Source: Caprella mutica (Eukaryota > Arthropoda > Malacostraca > Amphipoda > Caprellidae). Taken from it: a DNA stretch of 64,000 nt. This document shows, piece by piece, positions 10,158-21,856 of this stretch. A model generated the notes under the pieces. It was not told where the DNA came from. It did not search any database and saw only the letters and a list, made by a program, of their open reading frames with translations. The position numbers and the translations under genes are program-made. Each line of letters opens with the position of its first letter. The stretch's first letter is position 1. The stretch lies in NCBI GenBank assembly GCA_947561585.1, contig CANNZV010001058.1:186001-250000 (forward strand), in the 5' to 3' direction.

Positions 10158-10878
10158 AACATACCAAGTGCTGCACCAATCATAGCTGCCCTCATACCGA
10201 CTGCAACCATTCCGGTCGATCTTCTTTAAGATCCTCGTAGCCAAGTCAACGCAAACTAAAAACCGTAGTCGTGTTATTGTAGATTGTAGTAGCTACGATT
10301 GTTACAGTTTTGGTTGTTGATTGAGCATAGGACGATATCGGAATACGAGATTTCGTAGTTTTAGCGTAGACAATGTCAGGTATATTGAAACCAATTGAAT
10401 TTGGTTATGGATTGATTGCAGTTTTGGGATATCTTTAACGTTTTTTTGTAGATTTTGACAGCATGAATCACTGCCCTTGTAATTTTTTCATAAATAATTA
10501 TCGAAGGCTTTCTTGGTATCAACGCTGATTACAAAAGAATCGCAGATGGTGCCGATTCTTGTACCAGAATTCTTGACTGGCAAGTGGAAAGTATTCCAAG
10601 ATTGAAATTCTTTGAGTTAAATGACAGAGATTTTAGAATAGAGGTGTGGGCTAGGATTTAGGTCCGTCAATCAGAGCGGTGCACGGTTCCTAGAAGGTCC
10701 CCCAGTGAAATATAAGATTTCAGTGGAATTACAACCAACGTAGGCGCTCTGGTCAACCAAATGGGACTTCGAATAATTTCACCAACACCCCTTTTCTTTT
10801 CTCTTCTGCAGAATTTCATAAAGCTTGCTTTAGCGGATCAATTTTCATACTACAAAACCAGATTCCAGTTTTCTCTAT
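10158..10878. other. Region with two short open frames of unknown meaning
   Basis: On the minus strand, 10244-10158 is open (MATRILKKIDRNG...) and runs into the 24-bp array. On the plus strand a stop-bounded frame at about 10498-10662 reads EGFLGINADYKRIADGADSC and ends EVWARI, with no ATG. Neither resembles a family I know. They may be fragments of a decayed gene or retroelement. Base composition is less AT-rich than the flanks. Confidence 0.25.
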
Positions 10879-11724
10879 TTGTTCAGTTATTTCAGGTTCC
10901 AGTTCTCTATTTCTTCAGTTATTCCAGGTTCCAGTAATTCCAGTTTTTCTTCCGATTCGAAGCACAAAATTCTCAATATTTTGGCCTTGAAAATCACGGT
11001 TTTCGTCCGGTTGAATATCGAAGGTTATTTTCCTCCATCAAAAGAAAAATGGTCAGTTTTTCAACGAATTTTGTTCAGTCAATTACTTTATTAATCCACT
11101 GAAAATATCACATAGAATCAGAAAGATTTTTCCTATTTGAAAATAAAAAGAAATGTAATGAAATAAATGTTTCCTACATAGAGTGAATCGATATTTACAT
11201 TAACAGTATTTTAAATTGAATGTAGTCAAAAAATGAATTATTTCCAGAAATCAATGTTCGAAAAATAGCGAATCACTCGCAGACAACATTTTAACATACA
11301 AATCGATTATTCAAAGTAGAAAGCCTTTTTACATTAATTACACGTCTTTTCAAACTCAGTTCAGCTTCCCAGATTTACTGCCCTATACAACGAATTACTA
11401 ATGAAATAAAGTATCAGATCTCTTAAATTTCAAATAAATCCATAAAGAGAGGAACCAAGGACCACACCCTCACTCCAACACAGCAAATGTCGCACTGGTT
11501 CGAGGGAAGAAATAGAGGGTATATTGCGGGTAAGTCAGAGTATAGAGAAAGAGGGTAGAGATAGTAGAGCTGTAGTGACGTCATTATTGCCTATAAATAA
11601 AGAGGGTAGCAATAGAGATAAGGTTATAATAAACACTACTATACAGTAAACTTTAAATCAAAATATTTCTATCTGAATTTAGATCGTAGAGCTTCCCTGC
11701 AAGCAATTCATATTGCATACATTT
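10879..11724. other. Spacer without recognised features
   Basis: A 71-codon plus-strand frame (10879-11094) shows no motif and begins in locally repeated TTCAGTTATTTCAGGTTCCAG sequence. I see no splice context or family signature here. Confidence 0.4.
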
Positions 11725-12173
11725 GTTACCATGTGGTTTAATGGTTACTATGTGGTTTAATGGATACCATTTGGTTTAATGGTTACTATGTGGTTTAATG
11801 GATACCATTTGGTTTAATGGTTACCATGTGGTTTAATGAATACCATTTGGTTTAATGGTTACCATGTGGTTTAATGAATACCATTTGGTTTAATGGTTAC
11901 CATGTGGTTTAATGGTTACTATGTGGTTTAATGGATACCATTTGGTTTAATGGTTACTATGTGGTTTAATGGTTACCATTTGGTTTAATGGTTACTATGT
12001 GGTTTAATGGTTACTATGTGGTTTAATGGTTACTATGTGGTTTAATGGTTACCATTTGGTTTAATGGTTACTATGTGGTTTAATGGTTACCATTTGGTTT
12101 AATGGTTACCATGTGGTTTAATGGTTACTATGTGGTTTAATGGTTACCATGTGGTTTAATGGTTACCATTTGG
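11725..12173. repeat. 19-bp minisatellite
   Basis: About 24 units of GGTTTAATGGTTACCATGT, with TACTATGT and GATACCATTT variants. No open frame of note, since the period is not a multiple of three. Confidence 0.94.
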
Positions 12174-12429
12174 TAATGCAGTGTAAATATGTTACCTACA
12201 TTGAATCAAAAAGCCATTATAAGAACACATAAATAACATGTGGTTATGCCATTTTAAAACCATATAATAAAATCAAATCAAATAGAGATTGTATCAATAT
12301 ATAATTGACCACATCATATCCACATGTCAGTTGCCATATACTTATAACAGGTGTTATTTGTAATTTACTACTTTCATAGCAACATGTCAAATACCGTACT
12401 TATAACATATGTTAACAACACGTGATTTA

Positions 12430-12570
12430 GCATATTACCATGTGTAAGCGCCACATGGTATACACATGTTTTAAATGAGTAAGTACCACATGGTATACAA
12501 ATGTTTTAAATGAGTAAGTACCACATGGTATACACATGTTTTAAATGCGTAAGTGCCACATGGAATTGTT
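12430..12570. repeat. 35-bp tandem repeat, about four units
   Basis: Units contain TAAGTACCACATGGTATACA followed by CATGTTTTAAATGAG. The core ACCACATGGT is nearly palindromic and echoes the ACCATGTGGT of the 19-bp array to the left. The interval 11714-12570 may therefore be one old element, which I could not delimit. Confidence 0.8.
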
Positions 12571-13454
12571 TACAGGGTTGTATCTATAAGATAGTGAACA
12601 TAGTTTCAATATCATATAATATATTTATTTTATATTATTAGTTAATTAACTCAATTGAAATTAGAAAAACTTCAATTAAAGATTTTAATATTTATATATC
12701 TTGATATTATGTCTAAAAACTGTTTTTAAATGAGGAATAACAATTAGAAAACGAATAATATAAAATTTTCAAGTGATTATTACGAATTTACACTATTTTG
12801 TATAATCATTATTTCCCTTAATTGTTATTTCCCTTAATTGTTATTTCCCTTAATTGTTATTTCCCTTAATTGTTATTTCCCTTAATTGTTATTTCGTATA
12901 TATATTTCGTTTTGTTTTAATTGTAAAATATTATTTTTCTAATTTTGTTTTCGTTTAAAAATTAAACAAAAAATATCACTTTAGAACAATGTATTTTAAA
13001 TAGAGTTTCCAACAACAAATTAAATTATTCATTATGATTTTGACGACAAATTACCATACATATATTGTGTGAATTATTCTTCGTTATTATTACGTACGTT
13101 ATTATGTTAAACAGTTATATTAATTACACTATCATCAAATTATAACACAAATAAAAACAATAAAATTTATCTTCTATAATAGTAATTCTCATTTTTTGAT
13201 ATTTAAATTATTGCACTTTTGGATTGTCTGCGATATCGATCGATCATTGCGCATTCGAGGGATATTGAATGAAACATTAGAAATAATCATAGGAGGAATT
13301 TAAATATAAAATAGTCCCTCTAAGAAGAAAATTATGTATAGAAAATGATCGTTCATAGAAAACTAGAGAAAGTTTTAGGACAGACTGAAGAAATATTAAT
13401 CGTAAAATTGAATAACAAATACTATGTAAATACCTAGACTCATAGGCACATTAT
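12571..13454. other. AT-rich spacer with a short array
   Basis: Between about 12808 and 12893 lie five to six units of TTATTTCCCTTAATTG (16 bp). The rest is AT-rich sequence with no exon or transposon end that I recognise. Confidence 0.6.
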
Positions 13455-13458
13455 TTAA

Positions 13459-14057
13459 AGGTCCTCTCCAGGCTCCGGGAAAAAAGTGAGTTTATAACAT
13501 AATATTATAGAACTAAGGTTTACGATCAATATTCTGCAAACCGCATACAATTTGGTTCAGTATATATTTTATAATTTGTTTTTCAAATTTTTTAATACTC
13601 AGTGAGCAACAATTGAGCGAATCACTAATCTGATGCTCAAGAAGAAGATTGTACACTCTTTGTTTTGATTACAATTTTAATTTTATAAACAAGCCATGCG
13701 TTTTCGGCCTTTATTTAAATTATTTTAGATATTAATTGTTTCCTAAATTATATTAACGTTTCTATTATAAGTTCATTCAATTTTATACCTTTACACGAAT
13801 ATTAAATGGATTTATTAAACCAAATACCTAGTTGACAATCAAAACAAATGGTGTACATTCTTTTTCTTGAGGCTGAAAATTTCTTAAATTAGTAAGTCGG
13901 AAGTAAAATAGGTTTTGTAGAGTTTTGATTATAAAAATCTTTAAAAGCATATAAAATTAAAAATACGCTACCAAATTCGATGCGGTTTGCAGCAAAATGA
14001 TAAGAAACATTAGCCTCGTTAAATAAAGCAATAAAAATATTTGCTTGGAGGGGACCT
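13459..14057. mobile_element. AGGTCC foldback element with TTAA flanks
   Basis: It begins AGGTCCTCTCCAGGCTCC and ends TTGGAGGGGACCT, with TTAA on both sides (13455-13458 and 14058-14061). The two 300-base halves are rough inverted copies: both carry the GTACACTCTTTGTTTTGATT block and a GCAAACCGCAT block. Copies recur at 27067-27644 and four times in 45098-47938. No coding capacity. TTAA duplication is typical of piggyBac elements, but the ends are not classic piggyBac ends. Confidence 0.85.
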
Positions 14058-15279
14058 TTAAAGGAAAAATTAACAAAGTTTATTTTCAGTAATTGCTGTT
14101 ATACCAGTAATGAATTTTGCTCTTCAATAATTGGTAAGGTCATTTTCAAGTTAGAAATTGAGTAGCTACCTACTTTTACACGATCTGGCAATAATTTTTA
14201 CGTTAATTAAAAGTCCTCTCCAATTTATTTTTTTATTTTCCTATTCATTAGAACTAAGGTTACTGGTTATAAAACTGCAAAACATTTCAAATTTGATTCT
14301 ACATTTTTATTATAATATTTAATTTACGTTTTAAGTTATTCTTGTGATCAAAAGAATAATAAAGCTTTTAGACATATAATAAATGGCTATGGCTAACTAT
14401 ACCGCTATCTAAATACCATTGCCCTATAAAAAAATACAATATACCAATGCCTTAAATTCCTAATTACCATTAAATTTCTCCTATCTAATGGAAATGTCAG
14501 ATTATTATTTTTACAATTAGTTATTTCAGTAGGGATTTAACGTCCGCTCCAGAACCAAAGGCCATATCGCTGACGTCAAAAGGAAATTGAATACAAGGGA
14601 CTGCAGGAAGCAGTCAGAAAGGAATGTGGATTCTTGAACAAAGTCACCTACCACCAATAGGCGAGAATTTACATGCAGAAAAGCTACTCCGTGAATACAA
14701 TCAGCACCAGTCGGCCAAATTGTTAAGGAAGTGATTAAATCATTTAATATTGTAAAACTGAGGTCTAGGATCATTAATCTGAAAACCGCATGAAATTTAG
14801 AACACAAAATATTTTTTATATGCTTTTAAAGGTCCCCCGACTCCTCCCCAAAAAATATTTTTTTTTTATTATTTTAATCAATGAGGCTAAAGTATTTTTT
14901 TTTATCACTTTCCTAAGTTTGTTTGTGGACTGAATCCCATCTTTACTTATTCGTATATTTCGTGAAACAAAATTTCGGTCTTAAAATTACTTGAAATAAA
15001 GTAAAAAAAAAAAAAAAAATTCATGGCTCTAATTGACGAGGTTAATGTTACTTATAATTTTGCTGCAAACCCCATGATTTTTATTTTATATTTTTATTAT
15101 TATTATTTTCGTGGTTTAACAGTTGTCCCTATCCACTACGAGGTGATCCAAAGAGACATGAAGAGAAGAAGGCCTCGTAGAAGAGGGGACAGTGAAAGTA
15201 CGCTCCATGCACTAGGTCGACTACTCGGCTACCACAGGTAACCGTGTCGACCCAGCGCATGGATGTCAAGAATAGACAC
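14058..15279. mobile_element. Mosaic of decayed repeat fragments
   Basis: Pieces related to the AGGTCC foldback family lie at about 14205-14300, 14740-14850 (AAAGGTCCCCCGACTCC) and 15020-15110. A piece of the GGCCATATCGCTGACGTC family lies at 14526-14730. From 15118 to 15279 is a less AT-rich segment that leads into the 36-bp satellite. No intact gene. Confidence 0.55.
14526..14730. repeat. GGCCATATCGCTGACGTC dispersed repeat, copy 1
   Basis: It shares AACCAAAGGCCATATCGCTG and AGGAAGCAGTCAGAAAGGAA-type blocks with copies at 17449-17960 and 20870-20977. It may be part of a decayed retroelement, but no reverse transcriptase is visible. Confidence 0.6.
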
Positions 15280-16801
15280 CCATGGATAAGAGACCTACAC
15301 AGTCAGTCTGCTTACCCATGGATAAGAGACCTACACAGTCAGTCTGCTTACCCATGGATAAGAGACCTACATAGTCAGTCTGCTTACCCATGGATAAGAG
15401 ACCTACACAGTCAGTCTGCTTACCCATGGATAAGAGACCTACACAGTCAGTCTGCTTACCCATGGATAAGAGACCTACACAGTCAGTCTGCTTACCCATG
15501 GATAAGAGACCTACACAGTCAGTCTGCTTACCCATGGATAAGAGACCTACATAGTCAGTCTGCTTACCCATGGATAAGAGACCTACACAGTCAGTCTGCT
15601 TACCCATGGATAAGAGACCTACACAGTCAGTCTGCTTACCCATGGATAAGAGACCTACACAGTCAGTCTGCTTACCCATGGATAAGAGACCTACACAGTC
15701 AGTCTGCTTACCCATGGATAAGAGACCTACACAGTCAGTCTGCTTACCCATGGATAAGAGACCTACACAGTCAGTCTGCTTACCCATGGATAAGAGACCT
15801 ACACAGTCAGTCTGCTAACCCATGGATAAGAGACCTACACAGTCAGTCTGCTTACCCATGAATAAGAGACATACACAGTCAGTCTGCTTACCCATGGATA
15901 AGAGACCTACACAGTCAGTCTCCTTACCCATGGATAAGAGACCTACACAGTCAGTCTGCTCACCCATGGATAAGAGACCTACACAGTCAGTCTGCTTACC
16001 AATGGATAAGAGACCTACACAGTCAGTCTGCTTACCCATGGATAAGAGACCTACACAGTCAGTCTGCTTACCCATGGATAAGAGACCTACACAGTCAGTC
16101 TGCTTACCCATGGATAAGAGACCTACATAGTCAGTCTGCTTACCCATGGATAAGACACCTACACAGTCAGTCTGCTTACCCATGGATAAGAGACCTACAC
16201 AGTCAGTCTGCTTACCCATGGATAAGAGACCTACACAGTCAGTCTGCTTACCCATGGATAAGAGACCTACACAGTCAGTTTGCTTACCCATGGATAAGAG
16301 ACCTACACAGTCAGTCTGCTTACCCATGGATAAGAGACCTACACAGTCAGTCTGCTTACCCATGGATAAGAGACCTACACAGTCAGTCTGCTCACCCATG
16401 GATAAGAGACCTACACAGTCAGTCTGCTTACCCATGGATAAGAGACCTACACAGTCAGTCTGCTTACCCATGGATAAGAGACCTACACAGTCAGTCTTCT
16501 TACCCATGGATAAGAGACCTACACAGTCAGTCTGCTCACCCATGGATAAGAGACCTACACAGTCAGTCTTCTTACCCATGGATAAGAGATCTACACAGTC
16601 AGTCTGCTTACCCATGGATAAGAGACCTACATAGTCAGTCTGCTTACCCATGGATAAGAGATCTACACAGTCAGTCTGCTTACCCATGGATAAGAGACCT
16701 ACATAGTCAGTCTGCTTACCCATGGATAAGAGACCTACACAGTCAGTCTGCTTACCCATGGATAAGAGACCTACATAGTCAGTCTGCTTACCCATGGATA
16801 T
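15280..16801. repeat. 36-bp satellite, about 42 units
   Basis: Very uniform units containing CATGGATAAGAGACCTACAC followed by AGTCAGTCTGCTTACC. The period is a multiple of three and no stop falls in several frames, so both strands have long open frames. The longest (15815-16882, minus) has 355 codons repeating MGKQTDCVGLLS. Every frame is equally repetitive and substitutions do not favour one reading frame, so I do not call a protein. Confidence 0.96.
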
Positions 16802-17104
16802 AGCAAGGAAGAGGAAATAAGAAGAAGAAATTGAGGAAAGATACAAAGGGAAGCTGAAGAAAAAGGGCGCCAAAATAAACAAAACCTACAATATAACAAA
16901 AAGAAGGCCTAACTGGATGAAGTAGCCTCGGGACAATGAGGTGTGGGGGGGGGGGGGGGGAATCGGCAATAATGTTTCAAACCCCTAGTCTGATAATCAG
17001 ACCCCCTGCCCCCAATTTATTTTATATGTTTTTAAGCTAATAAAACTATACGTTTTTAATGATTTTTTTTAAATCAAAACTCATTCACATTTCTCCATAA
17101 TTAT
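16802..17104. other. Right flank of the 36-bp satellite, with a G-run
   Basis: A purine-rich stretch (GGAAGAGGAAATAAGAAGAA) follows the array. At about 16944-16961 there is an uninterrupted run of about 16 G, a possible polymerase slippage site. No gene seen. Confidence 0.6.
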
Positions 17105-17310
17105 GATTACCTCCCTTCGCAGATTGCCGAGAGATATATTTTAGGCGGCACTTATTTATTTATCATCTTGTTATTCGCATAACTCAAAAGTTATTGAACC
17201 AAATTGCCTGAAATTTGGTGAGACCATTGGTCAATATCCAGAAACGATTTAGTAAGATTATGGGAGCAATTTCAAGGTCATTCATAACTCTGTAGCATTC
17301 GGAATTAGCT
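17105..17310. repeat. CTTCGCAGATTG dispersed repeat, copy 1 (left part)
   Basis: It starts with CCTTCGCAGATTGCCGAGAG and includes ATAACTCAAAAGTTATTGAA and TTGCCTGAAATTTGGTG. Related copies are at 18305-18640, 23922-24132 and 26222-26602. Copies that keep the right end finish with a GGCGAAGGTATGC-like motif, absent here. Confidence 0.7.
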
Positions 17311-17448
17311 AAAAATATATTAGAAAATCTAAGATCTGAATGAAGTCGTAAAGTATTAGAATGTGTGTACCTGCCTTTGAGTAGTAGGTATAATTTCCAA
17401 AATAATAGATTTAATGATGTGTAATGACAGCTTAATTAATTAATTTAG

Positions 17449-17960
17449 TAGGGGTTTATAACGTCTGCTTAGGAACCAAAGGCCATATCGCTGACGTCAA
17501 AAGGAAATTAAATACAAGGGACTAGAAGAAGCAGTCAGAAAGGAAAGTGGCTCCATGAACAAAGTCACTTACCACCGTCGGTGACAATGCTCATGGATGC
17601 AGAAAAGCTACTCCGTGAATGCAGTCACTTACCAAGGAATGTGATGAAACGGGACACAAGCACCGGTGGCTGCACTCACGGATGGAAGAGGAAAATGAAG
17701 AGGTGATAGTAAATGAAGCCTACGAGCCTACCTAGCACAAAAATCTAAGACCTCGTAGTTGAAGAGCATAACCCAAGCGCTATCCTCTAAAACTGCAAGT
17801 AGCGTTAAAAAAAATGATAAACATGGTAAAAATGAAAAAAGACAATTCATAATCCAAATTACAACAGTTCGGGGCCCAAGGGACGCCACCCCCCTTCTCT
17901 TCCATTCACCACAAACAGCTTTAGGATAGAGCCCCTGGGGGCTAATGACAGCTTAGAAAT
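17449..17960. repeat. GGCCATATCGCTGACGTC dispersed repeat, longest copy
   Basis: The opening 150 bases match 14526-14730 closely and 20870-20977 in part. The rest includes CCTCGTAGTTGAAGAGCAT and a CCACCCCCCTTCTCTTCC stretch not seen in the other copies. I found no open frame with a recognisable domain. Confidence 0.55.
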
Positions 17961-18304
17961 TATTGGAATAATAAATGAACTATTTTCCTTGTGGGCCAAT
18001 TAATTCTTTCTGACTTAGAGATTCATGTGGTCAGAGCAAACCAATAGCTCATTAGTGATTCCTGGTTAAGATGGTGCATAAGTTCTGGAAATATAAGATA
18101 TAGTGTTCATTTAATAGTTCGGTTCAATTAGGTTCATTGCTCAACAGGGTTTCATTAGTTCAGAGTTCAGTCGCTAGAGTGAGTACTTCACGTCCGAGTT
18201 GGTCTGAACTCATCTCATCTCTACCTTCTCTATACTTTATTCTGTGCTCAAGATTATAAATACAATTAATGAAACTCAGAAGTCATCATCAAATCGTTAA
18301 TCCT
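17961..18304. other. Spacer, nothing recognised
   Basis: No gene, array or clear transposon end. Base composition is slightly less AT-rich than average. Confidence 0.4.
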
Positions 18305-18640
18305 CGGCTAATGTATAGTTTACAACCCCCTGAAAAAAACTATCAAACTCAATAACTCAGTAAGTAGTAAACTAAATTGCCTGGCATTTGGTGGGGCGAT
18401 TGGTCAATGTCCAAACCCATTTGGTTGAATTTTGGGAGCGATCAGGAAAAAAGGTCAAAGTCAAGATCATTTATAACTCAAAAAGTATTGAACCAAATCG
18501 CCTGAAATTAGGTGGGATGATCGACTATTATCCAGGTACCAGTATATTATAAATTGGGAGAAAACAGGTTAAAAGTCGAGGTCATTTATATGCGGCGGCG
18601 AAGGTATGCCCTATACGAGTGTCCGTAATCTAGTTTTCAT
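18305..18640 (+). repeat. CTTCGCAGATTG dispersed repeat, copy 2
   Basis: It contains two successive versions of the ACTAAATTGCCTGGCATTTG / TGGGGCGATTGGTCAATGTC block. It ends at about 18595-18640 with GGCGGCGAAGGTATGCCCTA followed by CGAGTGTCCGTAATCTAGTT. Confidence 0.75.
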
Positions 18641-19028
18641 TCCTATTTTCCACTTAATTATTACTTTTGTTAATATTTTTCTCAATATTAATCATTATCA
18701 TTCACATATTTCTCATATTTATTTTTCATTCACATTTATCACTTTCTTTTTAGCATTTTCCGCTTATCAGCTCATAGTTCCGAAAGTCTTTATAATAAAT
18801 CCTTTTCAAACACAACTACCTTTGTTCAGTTCAGTCAACACCTTCTGTAAATATAACAAAGTGGTTTAGAAACAAAACAGCTCAAACTGTAACGTCCATC
18901 TTTACTACCTCTCCTAAAACTATTACTCTGTCATAAACTCGTACTAAATTTCTACATGAAAACAAAAATGATCTAACTTGATCTTAATGGTAGCTGCTTA
19001 ATCTCAATAACGTTCAAAAATGGTACTG
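18641..19028. other. AT-rich spacer
   Basis: An 87-codon plus-strand frame (18606-18869) overlaps the repeat end and shows only biased F, H, I and N content without motifs. No gene supported. Confidence 0.4.
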
Positions 19029-19862
19029 CACGATCATGCATGTTTCTAACACGTTCATGCATGTTTCTAACACGTTCATGCATGTTTCTAACACGTTCAT
19101 GCATGTTTCTAACACGTTCATGCATGTTTCTAACACGTTCATGCATGTTTTTAACACGTTCATGCATGTTTTTAACACGTTTATACATGATAAAGAACGT
19201 TCATGCATATTTTTACACGTTCATACATGATTAAGAACGTTCATACATGTTTTTAATACGCTCATGCATGTTTTTAACACGTTTATACATGATAAAGAGC
19301 GTTCATGCATGTTTATAACACGTTCATACATGATAAAGAGCGTTCATGCATGTTTATAACACGTTTATACATGATAAAGAGCGTTCATGCATGTTTATAA
19401 CACGTTAATACATGATAAAGAGCGTTCATGCATGTTTATAACACGTTTATACATGATAAAGAGCGTTCATGCATGTTTATAACACGTTTATACATGAAAA
19501 AGAGCGTTCATGCATGTTTATAACACGTTTATACATGATAAAGAGCGTTCATGCATGTTTATAACACGTTCATACATGATAAAGAGCGTTCATGCATGTT
19601 TATAACACGTTTATACATGATAAAGAGCGTTCATGCATGTTTATAACACGTTCATAATTGATAAAGAGCGTTCATGCATGTTTATAACACGTTCATACAT
19701 GATAAAGAGCGTTCATGCATGTTTATAACACGTTCATACATGATAAAGAGCGTTCATGCATGTTTATAACACGTTCATACATGATAAAGAGCGTTCATGC
19801 ATGTTTATAACACGTTCATACATGATAAAGAGCGTTCATGCATGTTTATAACACGTTCATAC
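19029..19862. repeat. Two-stage satellite: 21-bp then 41-bp units
   Basis: The first 170 bases are 21-bp units (AACACGTTCATGCATGTTTC plus T). The rest is a 41-bp higher-order unit alternating CGTTCATGCATGTTTATAAC with CACGTTCATACATGATAAAG. The longer unit seems to have arisen by divergence and joint amplification of neighbouring short units. GTTCATGCATG has a palindromic CATGCATG core. Confidence 0.93.
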
Positions 19863-20146
19863 CCTAATTACTAAAAATGACAGGCAATTCAAGCGCAATT
19901 TTCCAAGCGATATTCTTTACCAAGGTAATGGCTAATGTATTGATCAACTAAATACTAATTAAGTATATAAAGAGAATAGTAGATTGTGACATTCTATAGA
20001 TTAATAATTAAAATAAAAAGTCAATTAGTGAGTAGCGATGTATATATAAATAATATAAATGAGAATTCTCTGAATTTGTGAAATCTACCGTATTACCTGT
20101 AGTTAATATTATAATGTCACTGATATTCACTCAATAGAATGCTATA

Positions 20147-20363
20147 CAGTTTAACTCCACTATAGTGAAATTCGGATAGTGAAAGTAGAGTCCTGAGTAA
20201 TGAAGTAGCCTCTATAGTGAAAAAAATTTCTTTAGTCTGCCATGAAATGGCCATTCGTTTTCTAAAACTAATATCAATCCATAGTAGACTAAAGAAAATT
20301 TGTTCACTATAGAGGCCACTTCCTGACTCAAGACATTACATTAACTATAGAGGAGTTCTACTG
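20147..20363. mobile_element. CAGTAG-family MITE
   Basis: The left end CAGTTTAACTCCACTATAGT and inverted right end ACTATAGAGGAGTTCTACTG are flanked by TA on both sides. The axis contains TTTAGTCTGCCATGAAATGG as in the other copies. Confidence 0.85.
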
Positions 20364-20869
20364 TAGAACATTACTCGTGTTACAATTACTACTATGACGT
20401 CACTAAATCTTAACCAATAGAAATCAAACCTATCAATACTCAAGCACAAATTGCGTAGATATTTCTACATCAATTACCATTGTAGCAGATACATTTTTCC
20501 ATACTTTAGGCATTTCTGCAAAAGCAAACTGATCTGAAATAGATCTGTCCAGAAGAAGCAAAAAAGCAATTGTGAATCCTGACTTCGAACAGAAGACCTT
20601 CGAATCGAATTATCGGAACAAATGGAAGATAATGATGTCATCTGGAAGGGTGTAATTTATTTCCTAGATGCCCACGCAGTTCAGTCTACCAGTCTATCAT
20701 TTGAAAAAGAATAGATAATATTATCTACTTTATATTAAATACAAATATAATATGGATAGATTTTAACAAAAATATCGAAAATTTTAATATATTTTCTTTT
20801 CATATTTTAGGTATAATAATACTATACTTATATCTCGCATTTATATATAAAAAAATATTTTTTTTATTT
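20364..20869. other. Spacer, nothing recognised
   Basis: AT-rich sequence. A short region (20560-20660) is less AT-rich but has no open frame with a known motif. Confidence 0.4.
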
Positions 20870-20977
20870 CAGTGCGGGTTTCTCGTCTGATTCGAAACCA
20901 AATGCGATATTACTGACATCAAAAGAAAATTAAATACAAAGGACTGGAAGAAGCAGTCAGAAAGGAAAATGCCTCTA
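20870..20977. repeat. GGCCATATCGCTGACGTC dispersed repeat, short copy
   Basis: It shares AGGACTGGAAGAAGCAGTCA-type blocks and the AAATTAAATACAA segment with the copies at 14526 and 17449. Sequence similarity stops abruptly on both sides. Confidence 0.6.
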
Positions 20978-21623
20978 ATAAAATTAAAAGTTCAATGACC
21001 GTATCTTAGGATTTTCTTTGAACAAACTTTAATATTTGCCATCATAAAAAAAACACAGAATGAAATGTATGATTTTATGTCACATACTAAAAAAGAGTTT
21101 AGATCAGAGTTCAGGCAGGCGTCGGACAACCTCTCTAGCTCCCAATCAAGTAAGTAGGTTGCAGTGCCATTTTTCTTTGTGATGTACATAGGATATATTC
21201 CCTAGCTGGTTTATGCGACATAACGCAGGCATGCAATATGGCGTGTTGAAACTATCAGTTAACAGAGAACACTAGTCAGCTAATAGCTTTAGCAACTATT
21301 TAATAGTCTACTGGTAGTACTGGCATATGTCCTATTTACTAAAACTTCAATTGTGATAAGAAAATAACTGGATAAAGGTTGTATTTCAATTTCTGTGTTG
21401 AAGGCTTATACGTAAATTATCGACGATAAAAACAATCAACAAGATTAACTACACTGTTATTGCATCAGGTATAACTACACTGTAAAAAAATTATTTCAAT
21501 GAATATTTTATAACTACAGTACTATACATTAAAAAGAAACGTCTAAGTTATTAATCTATATAGTAATTTTAGCACAAAATGAATATAAAATTTTCTCGTT
21601 GAATTTTTTTCTGATACCAAATA
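20978..21623. other. Spacer, nothing recognised
   Basis: Minus-strand frame 20992-21189 (65 codons) has no recognisable motif. No array and no transposon ends with a partner. Confidence 0.4.
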
Positions 21624-21856
21624 GGACTAAAAACTCCTTTATAATGAAATCCTGTATAGTGAATTTAGAGTCTTGAGTACAGAACTACCACGAATAGTGA
21701 GAAAATTTATTTTAGTCTGCCATATATGACCATTAACTTTTAGAAGACTAAGGGTTATTTCATGACAGACTGAAGAAAATTTGTTCACTATACGGGCTAG
21801 TTCCTTACTCCAAGACACTAAATTTACTATACAGGATAATGGAGCAGTTCTACTGC
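21624..21856. mobile_element. CAGTAG-family MITE, diverged
   Basis: The halves match the palindromic consensus (TATAGTGAATTTAGAGTCTT at left; AGAAAATTTGTTCACTATAC at right), but the outer ends are eroded (AAAACTCCTTTATAATG). Confidence 0.8.

Noticed and set aside
10879..11094. 71-codon plus-strand frame as a gene
   Set aside because: It starts in locally duplicated TTCAGTTATTTCAGG sequence and shows no motif or splice context.
11460..11530. tRNA-like GGTTCGAGGG sequence as a tRNA or SINE head
   Set aside because: I could not find acceptor and anticodon stems around it.
15815..16882. 355-codon minus-strand open frame with 12-residue repeats as a protein gene
   Set aside because: It is the reading of a 36-bp satellite. 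Other frames of the same array are equally open, only the last 30 codons are non-repetitive, and no splice or domain evidence supports it.
19029..19862. CRISPR array
   Set aside because: Units repeat head to tail without unique spacers, and the context is an animal genome. The same holds for the 32-, 35- and 36-bp arrays.
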